Assembly (NCBI GenBank): GCA_004352715.1
Contig: SCFE01000036.1
Span: forward strand, 638,218-702,217
Direction of reading: 5' to 3'
Length of the DNA stretch: 64,000 nucleotides
Source: Hofstenia miamia
Lineage: Eukaryota; Xenacoelomorpha; Acoela
Shown here: in pieces, positions 53,627 through 64,000 of the stretch
How the letters are laid out: every line of letters begins with the position of its first letter
How positions within the stretch are numbered: position 1 is the stretch's first letter
Translations under genes and position numbers: made by a program
Notes under the pieces: generated by a model
Seen by the model: only the letters and a program-made list of their open reading frames with translations
The model's database searches: none
What the model was told of the DNA's origin: nothing

Positions 53627-56600
53627 CTAAAAAAACAAAATAAACTAATGAATATCATTACCAAAGTACCAGAAGACGATTCACTCTCTATTTTAAACTA
53701 GCGTATTTATATTTTGAGAGAAAAGTTAAGAATAACTTTAGCCTTACCATAGTCTATTTTGCTAAATTCTCAATCTTCAAGCAATAAGTAGATCAACGCA
53801 AGACTCACACCAAATGAAAAACAAAGTAATAAAATGAAAAAAAATTGAACCATCTTGTGTCAGAGATGGAAAATTTCAATTTATTTCCAAATAATGAAAT
53901 TTTTATAAGTATCTAAACCCAAACAATTTCAAAATTTTTCAAAATCATCATACAAGATAATTTTAAAAAAGATCTAGAAAATTCAGGTAGATCCCTTGCA
54001 AAATTGAATAACATAAATCTTATGATGGACGACAGTAATAAGTTTATTAAAATAATGTAAGGAGAACCCTCGACATGGAGCATGACAAGTAATTCTAAAA
54101 AGAAATATTTTATGACTAAAAATAGATGTTTTTAAGAATATTCAAAAATACATTCGCAAAAGTATAAATTATTGATAAAGTAACATATAAGTCAGACTTT
54201 AGCTGAAATCAAAATTCTCCTAAAAAAGTAAAATTCATTTGAAATAATGAAAATTTGTAATTTAATTTAACCACTTAAAATGATGTTACATAGTCTGGAA
54301 ATGTAATGCAGGTGAAAAAATTAAACATGCCAATTCCATTCTCATAGAATTGCAGAATCAAATTGTAAGGTAACACTAGAAAGCAATAAAATGATTCAGT
54401 AGGAAATGGCCTTTTAAGAAATATTTAAAAAGCAAATGTTACATTATTCAGGTTCTTTAAAAACAAATCTTCGACAATTTTTACAACAGTTTAAAAGTAT
54501 AAATTTAATAAAAAATATATTCTCTAATCTAATGGTACTAATTTTGTCCTTATACGATAATATTTAAGCAGAAATTGCAAAACTAAAATTTCATTATTAA
54601 TCAATTCCCCAATCTAGTTTGAAGTTCATATTTTTTGTTCACCCTTTGACTGCCATATTCGACTCAAGTCGAACAAAAATGTTTTGGTATTGTCTGCTAA
54701 ATTCGACTAGTTCAATGATATAAAAACTTTTCCATGCTCACATCCTGCAACAAAAGTTCTTTACTGGTATCACAGTGGTTTCAATTAGGCATTTTTTACA
54801 AATTGCCACTAAAGCAAGTTGAATGTCATTATCAGTCTGCACACTCTGCTAGCATAACAGGCGGTGGCAGCCAAAGGGTTAAATACGCAATGAGCCTAGT
54901 TGCACTCAATGCCATCTAGCGAGCAAAAATATATATTAATGCTTAGAAATTGAAAATGATACCAATCGACTAGAAATTCCATTTTATGTCAGATTAGGCA
55001 GTGTTGTACTGAATAGAAATTATTGCTTAAAATTAATAAACACTAAGTATTTTTTAAGTTTTCGCCCATCTAAATTAGCTCCTTAGTTATAATTTTTAGC
55101 GTAATAACGTATATCAAATGATGAAATAAAGTTAAAATGTGCAGCTTGCGCCAAAATGGAACGCTTCACTTTTATGGTAATCGTAGTAGCTGCCATTGTC
55201 ACTAAATTGATTTTTCCACTCTATCTCCATTTCTATACCACTTATATAGCTTGGGTTTGTCCAAGGTCATCTATATTTAGATATCCCATGGCCTAGTAAA
55301 TGCATTTAGTAGGGCATGGAGAGTCGCGGTTTTATATTAAATAGTAGATAAAATGCTGGTGTATGCGTTCCATTAACTTTCATTTTGAGAAAAAAATTTC
55401 CCAATTTGCTTAAATATAGTTCAATAATTTCTTTATAAATAAAGATATCCCTTGGAATGTACAATACAGGCCGTAATATAATTCCAAAGTTTCAAAAGAT
55501 ATTGAGATATTGAATCTTATTATCTAACATTTAAAATTACTGCATTTAAAGAAAATTTAAAATTTGATGTATTTAAAATACTAGTCCTTTGCCATGTACA
55601 AAATTACAATATTATGGTGCAAAAGTCAATTTGCAAACAATTCGAAATAAAAAGATTTTATATATTAGAAACCATTAACCTTCCCTAGACGCATAAAACT
55701 AAAAATAAACTTCGGAACTCTACTAATAAAAAAGCAAAAAATTTCTTTGAGATAAACCGGCACATCGCCCAAATTTAGTGCCAAAGTAACTACACTTTCT
55801 TTCGAAGATGTGTTTAATAAGAATAAATTTTTAATATTACGTTTTCATTGCATAAAATGTATAAATAAATATGAGCAAATAGCTTTTCGCTAATTCAATT
55901 TAAAAAGCAGGAAGGACGTAAGCAATTATCGAAGCTTAATAGCATTGTAAAAAGTAACTTATTGCAATGATAAATTATCAAAGCAATTTACTAGTAAATG
56001 GGATAACTCATCATTCCAGATAATCAGAATCACAGAATAGAAATGAAAACGATTATTGCAAAATTTAAGCCAGGGTGTTTACATAATGTTCACAAAAATT
56101 CAAATATATTTAATATATTCGCATAAATGACACTCATTTGACCAATCCGATAAACAATTGCAATAAAGGAAAGAGGTGAACTTTAGAAAATGTCAACATT
56201 GAGAAAAAATGTATTTGCAATATAATAAAATGTGATTTAAGCAAAATCAGCCAGGTCTGTTAGTTCAAGACAGACGCTAGTAATTAAAAGTAGATTAAAA
56301 TCTATGGTGTAACTTCATTACAATTATATATATATAAATGCATTTTAAGCTTTCAATTGGAAGCAACAGGAAATTCGAGGTTAAATACCTATTGCACGCT
56401 TCCTCAAATAATTACACCTAGTTGGGCTTTCGAAGAATGCATCAATATTGAGAACATCCCTGAAATGTTCCTTAGTATCGATAGTTTTATTAGACTTAAA
56501 TTGCGAGGGCTGCTCGTATTAGGTAAAAATGTCATGTATGCTAAATTTGATTTTAGAGTTCGTCACAGCATGCTATAATCCTCTGCACTCTTCAGTCCAT

Positions 56601-58480
56601 GGTGATATTTAAATAATGCAATTGTTGATGTGAGTTCAGTCAGAAGCCACTTAACTAGCTCCTCCTCAAAATTCATTAGCTATTTATGATTCGTGGTGAT
56701 TTCACTACATCAACAAATTTCATAAATAATCTAAATTATGCCCTTACAGGATTTATTTGATGCATTTAACTTTGAACAGCATTATTCAACTGGCAATGCA
56801 TTTATCTGGCGTTTATCACAAACACCAAATATTAATTAGACATCAAAAAAGTCCGAGGCAAACTTTCCATAACATAATAAGAAAAACATAAGATTTTTTC
56901 CTATCGAATGTACAAAATGACATACATGTCAGAGATGACATATTCTTATAGAAAGATTAAGTTCGCTTTCTTGAAGTTCAAGAAATAAAATTATGTACAT
57001 TTAAAGAATAAGCATTCACAATAACAAACTATCATCAATCGTTGAGCATTACAACATACGCTATGGTAATATTAAGGATACATCTCACTGCATGGTTGCA
57101 TCAATCAACACAACTCATTTGGGCGCATCAATCTTCATCGCACTGCGCCTCAACACAAAGCGTATCATTTTTGGGAGGGATTAGGGTCATTGGACGTATC
57201 CCTTTTGAATTAAAATTTTTGAAACTGAAATAGAAAATTGTTGAAGAAATCAACAATCAACCTCACCACTTGGTTTTTATTTAAAAGCCTGTCTTTAAAG
57301 TCATTAAATTGTTTTTACTTTTCTACAATCGTTAAAAATTCTTAACATGAGAAAAGACTATGATTTGAGCATTACAATAGTTTTTTTGCATAGAAATCTC
57401 CAACAAAGGAACAATTGGTTGACATTCACGTCAAAACATGCGATTAGAGGAGGAAAACCGTCAAAAAACTCAAAGTTGATGAAATCTTTGCCGCGTTTGC
57501 TATACCAATGTTTGGAAAAATAGATTTTTTAATTGAAAAATCAGAAAATTGATTTGTAGAGAATTGATAAAAAAATCATATTTTAGGAACAGGTATATAC
57601 TGGTCTTTAGTTTTCTTCTAAGGTAATTGGTTACCCTGTCAACAATATTTCTCAGGCTGAATTGGTGCTAGCGGTGGCACATTTGAAGAATCGGTATGAT
57701 CAATCGATCGGGAACAATTTGGTAAAAGTAAATTGAAAATGGATTGCTAAATATTGTGTAAATAGCATGTCTTCACGTGTGTAATCCTGGATCAAGAGCA
57801 AGACTAATTGCTACTTTATCGTATTCTAATCTATAATACTTCAATAATGGACTCGATTTTATTGTGATTCTATACACTCTTTTGCATTAGGTGTTACCAT
57901 GCTGTGAATGTGCTTATAATATTCAATGGTTAATTAAGGAGTGTCATATGGTAAAATTGTGAATAAAAATAATTTTACCAATGTATGATGATAACATTTA
58001 TTATTTATTTTGTTAAAAACACAACATATGGTTTATTTAAAGTTTATTCATTTATCAAATATCTAATACAGTTATTGAACTCCCCGTGCATAGCGCGAGC
58101 AGTTTCCTGGTTATTTACTGTAATTAAATCTGAAATTTTTGTATCGAAATACGATGCGTTTGCGAGAATGCATATGTAAATTGAGCTAAGTATGGAAACA
58201 ATGAGTATTTTTGACTAAATTGCATATGATTTTTGAAAAGAGCGTATAGTTTTCAATTAACGTCATATTATGGTTTAATTGCGTTAATTCAACAATTATT
58301 TTAAAATGAACTACAAATAGTAACTTTTGCGAAGAAAAAAAATTTTGCGTGTTTGTCGAATATCATTAGAACACTAATAGGAATGCTAGTGAGAGGTGGA
58401 CCTGTTCGGATATTGAGTTTTTACAAACACACAAAAGGAAGTTAACAGCAGTTGATTAATATTTTAGGACAATGGAATAC
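53627..58480. other. upstream ERG intron(s) or flank, mostly featureless
   Basis: AT-rich. It contains the TTAA-type MITE at 54642-54878. I searched the minus strand by eye for PAS-domain motifs and did not find any. Small ORFs (for example 56357-56578 and 57042-57233 plus) show no domain. Confidence 0.5.
54642..54878. mobile_element. piggyBac-like MITE, 237 bp
   Basis: Inverted ends CCCTTTGACTGCC and GGCAGCCAAAGGG (one mismatch) enclose non-coding sequence. The right end abuts TTAA (54879-54882) and the left abuts TTCA (54638-54641), a one-base decay of TTAA. CCCTTTG-type ends with TTAA targets are typical of piggyBac-superfamily non-autonomous elements. The ends differ from those of the piggyBac copy at 28539-31793. 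Confidence 0.7.
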
Positions 58481-58598
58481 ATTCAGCGAGTCCATGGATT
58501 TTGTTCTGGCGGAGACTTGTGTTTGTGCCTGCAAATGCAATCCACTGAACGTTCTTTTTATCGGGGGTTTAAAGACAAAAGGTGCAACCTTTTTTGCT
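58481..58598 (-). CDS. possible further upstream ERG exon
   Basis: A GC-enriched 118-bp patch follows TTAACTGTCCAG and ends at AAT|GTATTC in phase 0, which fits the start of exon 53516-53626. It would encode AKKVAPFVFKPPIKRTFSGL and HLQAQTQVSARTKSMDSLN. The peptide is basic and hydroxyl-rich like the ERG PAS-to-S1 linker, but I see no specific match, and the acceptor's pyrimidine tract is interrupted. Confidence 0.25.
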
Positions 58599-58599
58599 C

Positions 58600-59735
58600 T
58601 GGACAGTTAACCTAAAAAACTTTTCAAAAATGAATGTAATAGCAAAAATATGTGAATTGAATACCGTGGAAGATATACTAAAATGAATTTTTGAAGTTGG
58701 CACCATTTGGCTCTAAGCCCCTGTGATTCTAAAAAGACTTTACATACTAACTGAGTTTCCTTTTTAGAAGAGAACTAGAAAATACTTTGTGATAAATGTT
58801 CATAAACGACTCGTATATTTTTTTCCAGTATGAAGGTTCGTTCCAGTAAATGCATATGATGGCATACTTAAAATTTTTCGCACAACAGGTTTAAAAGCCA
58901 ATCATTTTTTATAATTTATTTCAAACCAAAGAGCATCACTGTGGATTAATCGTACTTACACTTCAGTATTTTTTATAATTTTCCATTCAGTAAATACATA
59001 TTATGATAGAAGAACTTCCTACTTTTCAGAATTGATAGCGATGACAGCATACATTTTTTTTAAAAGCACCCTTTTCAACTAAAATTAGATAAAGCCGAAA
59101 TAATTGCACAAATTTAGTAGTTTGCTTGAACATATTGGTTATTTGAGAAGTGCGGTAGTATATTATTAATTTATAAAGTTCAATTTTAAAATCATTGATT
59201 GACACTTTGACAAACAACTCGTTTTATTGATGTTACTACCAAAATCGCGCTTGATGCGTTTAATAATTCGAATGAATTTAGAAAGTTTAATAATTGATAA
59301 AGTGTTGTGTGCTAAATAAAATTAAAATCGAAAATTCTTTCTGTAAAAAATAGGTCATCAGAAAGCGTAATGAATTATAACAATTTCACAATAAATGGCT
59401 ATATTTGAATAGTCGCCGAATAATCTCACTCAACATATTGTTCACGTTTAGTAAAAAAATTAAACATATTAAGATAATATACATGTCGTTAACAATCTTA
59501 GTCTTTTAATAACATTCAATTTAAGATGGAACTCTCATATTTCGCACAAATTAAAAACATGCAACCTCATGCTTTTTCTCTATCAGATGTACTATTCCGT
59601 TTGGGACCCAATGGAAGGTTAAATCACACTTATATCAAAGCAAGATTCCATCATCATTGTTGTATTCATCCATTGTCTGGCACCCTAGTTTGACTATGCA
59701 ATCAATTTCATAAAAAGTTTTCTTTCGCAACGCAG
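58600..59735. other. no gene seen
   Basis: AT-rich with no supported feature. Confidence 0.5.
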
Positions 59736-59739
59736 CCAA

Positions 59740-60430
59740 TTTGTTAGTTACCGTGGTCAATTTTCCAGTAATAAAACAACCAATTCTGGGGCCACAAGGG
59801 ATGATATTTGAGCCTCTTTAATTTAATCTAGTATAGGATTCCTTTAGAATTAAATTTCCACTAATAAAATATGCAGATAATGTTAGTTGCATGGTAGCTG
59901 GAAAGAATAACCTTGATGGCGCTGTCATTAGTTCGCAGCTAATACTTGACTGGTATGCTGCGTACAATCTTTTTGCGAATAACAAAACTCACTTGATCAT
60001 TTAAAAAGGAACAGCAAGACAACATCAAACTTCTCAGTGTAACGTTTCAAGAAAACCTCGGTTTTAACCAGCACATCTTCAACAATTTTCAAGAAGATTT
60101 TCAAAGAAATTTATTTATTAAAACAGCTGTTTTTGCTCTACCACAACAATAAATATGCTTTATGATGCATTTGTTTTATTGCATTTTATATATTGTAGCA
60201 CAGTATGGAATGGAATTCCCAAAATCCATTTTGAAACCTTGGTGAGAGCTTCCAGCAAGGCAAAACGTTGACAATATGATAGGAATTGATCAAGAATCGC
60301 CTCATCTGCTTTCTGTGACAAAATGATGTTAAACAAAATAAAAAAAGTATCACATGTCCTTAACTCTATACTTCCTTGTCGGTCGCCATATACAGACGAA
60401 CATTTAAGAGCCAACTACGTCCTTAAACCC
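59740..60430 (+). pseudogene. LINE-E reverse transcriptase remnant, heavily decayed
   Basis: Plus-strand readings in shifting frames give QPILGPQGMIFEPL (motif B, from GPQGS-like sequence, near 59790), then YADNVS-like sequence at the motif C site (near 59875), and LILDWYAAYNLFANNKTHLI (near 59945-60000). Next come a HIFNN tail and ILYIVAQYGMEFP near 60190. The order and spacing match the palm-to-thumb part of a non-LTR reverse transcriptase, though almost every block is frameshifted. Confidence 0.6.
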
Positions 60431-63400
60431 TGACCTTACGTGGAAATTATACAGTACTTTCCCTGAACGTTTTTTTGAAAACTTCTTAGACAACAATTTG
60501 TAAATTTGAAGATTGTGTGTATTTTCCCTTTTCTGAAATTTCACTTAAACTTTAAACATCATCAGTTGGCAATTTTCATTATTTGCAATCCAAATGATGT
60601 GCTTGAATTTCGCATTTTGGTTTTTGAATGGTGCAATGTCGCATTCCTGAATTTACTGTGCGCTTGCTTGAGTCCAATTTACAGGTGCATTGGATGAAAA
60701 TGTGAGTGATGTATCTAAGGATTTCTCAGATAAGCTGTAACAAAGAAACTATCAGATGAGGAAAATGATGATGTAAAATTTCGCAAGCATCGTACGATTT
60801 TTTTTAGCAGAAATTAACTTGGCACAGATATATATGATTACATATTTTGGTTCCTTTGCTCATTTCAATCAAAATTCTTTAAAATAATTTTCAAACAAAA
60901 TTCAATAGCAAGTCAATGAGAGAAAACAATTCAATTTCAAAATATAAAAATCAATGGATTTTAATGATGCCTCTAACTTGAAATTCATAGAAAAATAAAA
61001 TTAAATTTCGTGACAAAATATTTATAATTTTCTCAAATAATGCATAACGACTAGTTATATTCTCTATTATTAACCTATGTTTAAATGAAAATCTTTAAAT
61101 TATTATTCGATTAATACAAAATTATTGAAACCATAAATTCTAAACACAATATTAAGCAAATTTTACCAAAAATTATACTAGCGCAAAAATTGCTTTTTAC
61201 TCGTGTAATCATACGTAAGTTTTCAGGACACTAATAACAATATATGTTTTAAGCCCTTTTAAAACAAACGTACCTTATTTTTAGAAAAGTAAAGCTTCAA
61301 TAAACAGAACAGTATTTGCTTCAATAAAATTTTATGGATAGAAAAACCGGAAATTGATATACTTAATAAAAAATATGTTCTATATTTAATATGGTGCATG
61401 GGTTTCAATCCAAACGCAGTTATTAAAGTAACATTTTATAAAAAGGACTTTCATGCGAAAATTCCTAAAAATTAAATAACGTTGAGAATCCAATCTTAAT
61501 TAGCACTAAAAATAAATAAAGAAAGTGCTTTTAAAAGAAAAATAATAACAAAATGTTGACAAAATAGTAGTTTTGAGGAAAACCAATCTCTTAAAGTAAA
61601 CGTTCATTATATTAATTAAGGAAATAACATGTTACATTCTGTGAAGAAAATACAGATAGAGAGAGAGAAATCAATGCTAGTTTCAAATTAATGGATATAT
61701 TTTACTATATTGAAACTCTCAAATATGCGAAAAAGCAAAGTGTACTTGTGAAGTACTTCCACACATTCTCTTATATAATTGTTACGAATTTTATAAAAAC
61801 CTAATGAATTAACAAACCCTTAGAACTCTATAATATAAGCATAAACTTCCCTTTTAGTAGGTAGAAATAATCCAATTAAAAAATTAAATATTTCATCAAA
61901 AAGAGGAAATAGGTGTAATCAGTTTTTTATAATTTCCAAATAATATCAGAATATACATAGCTTTAGACATATTTCAACAAATACAACTTCCCGCATTCAC
62001 ATAATTAACTATTATGCTACGAATTTTGTTTTTAAGTTAACACCAATTTTAATAAATAGGCTTAAACTTTGGTTTGAACGCTTGATTCTATATATTATGA
62101 GTAATAGAGAAAGGATTGCAAATCGTCGTTTTTTAAACCAAACTACAGACTCCGTTTTGAACACTGTGCCACAGTTGGAACCAGCCATTTTCACAACTGG
62201 TGGAACTAGGAAATGCTGGCAACTAGTCAGTAAAATTCTTAGTCAACTTACAATCAGCCCTGTATTATCTTTAGATTAAGTGAGCAAAATTATATATATT
62301 TTTAGCACAATAACTTCGTTCGTTATACAACTTTGCTTTGCAAGAAATACTTGCAATTTCATAGAATAAAAAGTATTCTATGAATTTTCAAGTCAGAATC
62401 ATTTGTTACCACACTCTCAATTTGGTCATGCGAAAAGTGAAAAATTTAACATAGAAATGAACAAGTCGTGTACATGTACCTATGACAAGTTCTCGGAAAA
62501 ATTCCTTAAACGTGCTTAGGCAGTTAAATTCATTTAATCGGAAAATTTTTGTGTTTAAATGTTAGTTGTTTAAGTGAAATTAAACTGTTTATTAACAATT
62601 TACCACAAGATTATGGAAAACTATTAACAAACAAGAGCAACTGAAGCAGAAATAAAGTGGCATGAACGCAGAGGGCATTTAATCAACTAATAAATTTGAA
62701 AGCTACTGCATCGAAATTAAAGGTGTTTGAAATTCAATCTAAATAAGTTAGTTTGCTATTTTGAAATTGAATTGAAATAGGGAATCGTTTTACAGCATTC
62801 TGCACAATTTCTTACTCTTCTATAAAATATTTTCAAAGGAATCATTAAGCAAAACCACTAAATATAGAGACTAGTCAATTAAGGCGAAGTTGAGTATTTA
62901 GTGGAAACTGATATCCCAATGTTTGTGCTGAGAGCGGCTTGGATTCAGGATTAACTTTCCACCGCTTTTATTCGAAACCAGATATTGGGTACATGCGAAT
63001 ATCCGAAATCAAAACCGAATCTATGGATTCGAAAATACGAATCTTGAAACAAGCAGGGGTTGACATAGACATTTTTTAGCGAGGGTACTGAAACTTTTTG
63101 AACAAAAAATGTCGCAATTAAATCTGTTTTACGCGTATTAGTAAAACACGATTCTAAATTGAATTCTTCTATTGTAGAATAATCTTCTAGAGTTGTTCAA
63201 GTTTCAAGTCGGTTTTAACAATAGTTATTAATAACAGATTTGTTTTTTATGAAATATAAATTATTACGTAAACAGCATATTTTGGATTCGAATTCAGATT
63301 CGTGAATCCATTGCTGGAATATTTGGATTCAAATTAGAAATAAGAAAGTGGATTCGCCGGGCCCTACTACATATTAAAGCAGAATGTGCTTTATCGTTTC

Positions 63401-63820
63401 ATATTGCACATCCTCAATTTGTCGGTCGACAGAACAACTAATATATTTTTCTTCCCTTATATCTGTCATTTCCGATAATAACGGTTTCTTACTTCCAACA
63501 TAACATTTTACAATTAATCCATTGGGCGTAAACCCTATTCAACTCTTGATTGGATTATGAATTAAAATGAAATTTTACACAAATATTTCTCATAGCAACC
63601 CTATCAATTTGGACTGTTCAGAAATTTGAAGTCATCATCTTCGAGGACATATCACATTTGAAAACTTTTTTCAAATATATCGAATATTGGGTTTAACAGT
63701 TGAAAATGATAGAATTCCTTAGAATTCAATCTCAACTATTCAAATATAATTTTTTGTTTACTTTAATTACTTTTCGTCATACTAACAACAATAATAAAAC
63801 GTTTTTGCAAAAATTGGAAG
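60431..63820. other. no gene seen
   Basis: AT-rich. A small exon-like patch on the minus strand near 62130-62215 (after CATTTCCTAG, before a GT) has no recognisable product. A stretch at 62990-63375 is rich in GATTCG and CGAATC words and ends GGGCCCTA, resembling a decayed hAT-type MITE, but no boundaries could be fixed. Confidence 0.45.
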
Positions 63821-63831
63821 CAATGTTGGTC

Positions 63832-63926
63832 GATTTAAATCACTCGATTTAAATCATTGATTTAAATCGGATTTAATTCATGATTTAAATCAAAGCACAT
63901 TATTAGTTCAATTATTGATTTAAATC
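63832..63926. repeat. array of palindromic GATTTAAATC decamers
   Basis: Perfect GATTTAAATC at 63832-63841, 63846-63855, 63859-63868, 63882-63891 and 63917-63926, plus one degenerate copy near 63870. Each is its own reverse complement. Spacing is irregular (4, 3, 13 and 25 nt). Confidence 0.85.
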
Positions 63927-64000
63927 AAGTACACTAATAGAGATACGAGTAGTGTATTCTAATTGTTTTGAAATCATTGTCTTAATATTGGAATGAATTG

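Noticed and set aside
62012-62279. Overlapping frames on both strands near 62100, with an exon-like patch on the minus strand
   Set aside because: Two short frames in opposite directions, no domain, and a phase that does not fit the other candidate exon.
62990-63375. GATTCG/CGAATC-rich stretch ending GGGCCCTA as a hAT-type MITE
   Set aside because: The words look familiar, but no matched terminal inverted repeats or target duplication could be placed.

Overview
The window is AT-rich, intron-rich animal DNA from an invertebrate-type nuclear genome. I cannot name the species. It holds one recognisable host gene and many decayed transposable elements. The host gene lies on the minus strand from 53626 down to 22729. 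It is an ERG-type (Kv11/KCNH; Drosophila seizure, nematode unc-103) voltage-gated potassium channel. Eleven coding segments, all with consistent splice phase, run from just before transmembrane segment S1 to the stop codon and encode about 784 or 794 residues. The N-terminal PAS-domain exons were not found and probably lie beyond position 64000.

Two observations on the channel stand out. First, the pore is encoded twice, by adjacent exons at 42623-42827 and 42355-42589. Both have the same splice phase and the same SVGFGN selectivity filter, but the outer turret and the first half of S6 differ. Only 33 bases separate the donor of the first from the acceptor of the second, so they look like mutually exclusive pore exons. 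Second, a short ATG-initiated open segment at 53108-53155 lies in the intron just before the S1 exon. It could splice in phase onto VLSLGAD, which is the position and junction of the mammalian ERG1b alternative first exon.

Layout. 1-8500: a minus-strand LINE (ORF1, ORF2, ATA-repeat tail) split in ORF1 by a long-terminal-inverted-repeat element with Maverick/Polinton-like ends and a 6-bp target duplication; a second LINE endonuclease fragment lies beyond it. 8500-17500: sparse, with two more LINE fragments, a perfect hairpin, a possible terminal exon and tandem repeats. 17518-21106: a plus-strand retroelement with a zinc finger, a reverse transcriptase of the YLDDG type and a frameshifted zinc knuckle. 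22729-53626: the ERG gene. Its introns hold a Tc1-like element, a piggyBac element plus a deletion derivative, a LINE and a mariner. 53627-64000: mostly featureless, with a small TTAA-type MITE, a possible upstream exon, a decayed LINE and an array of palindromic decamers.

Assembly quality matters here. There are many N gaps, two of exactly 1000 N. Several one-N or short-N joins sit between near-identical direct copies (18635, 30073-30090, 50332, possibly 5514-5533). These look like unmerged contig overlaps rather than biological duplications.
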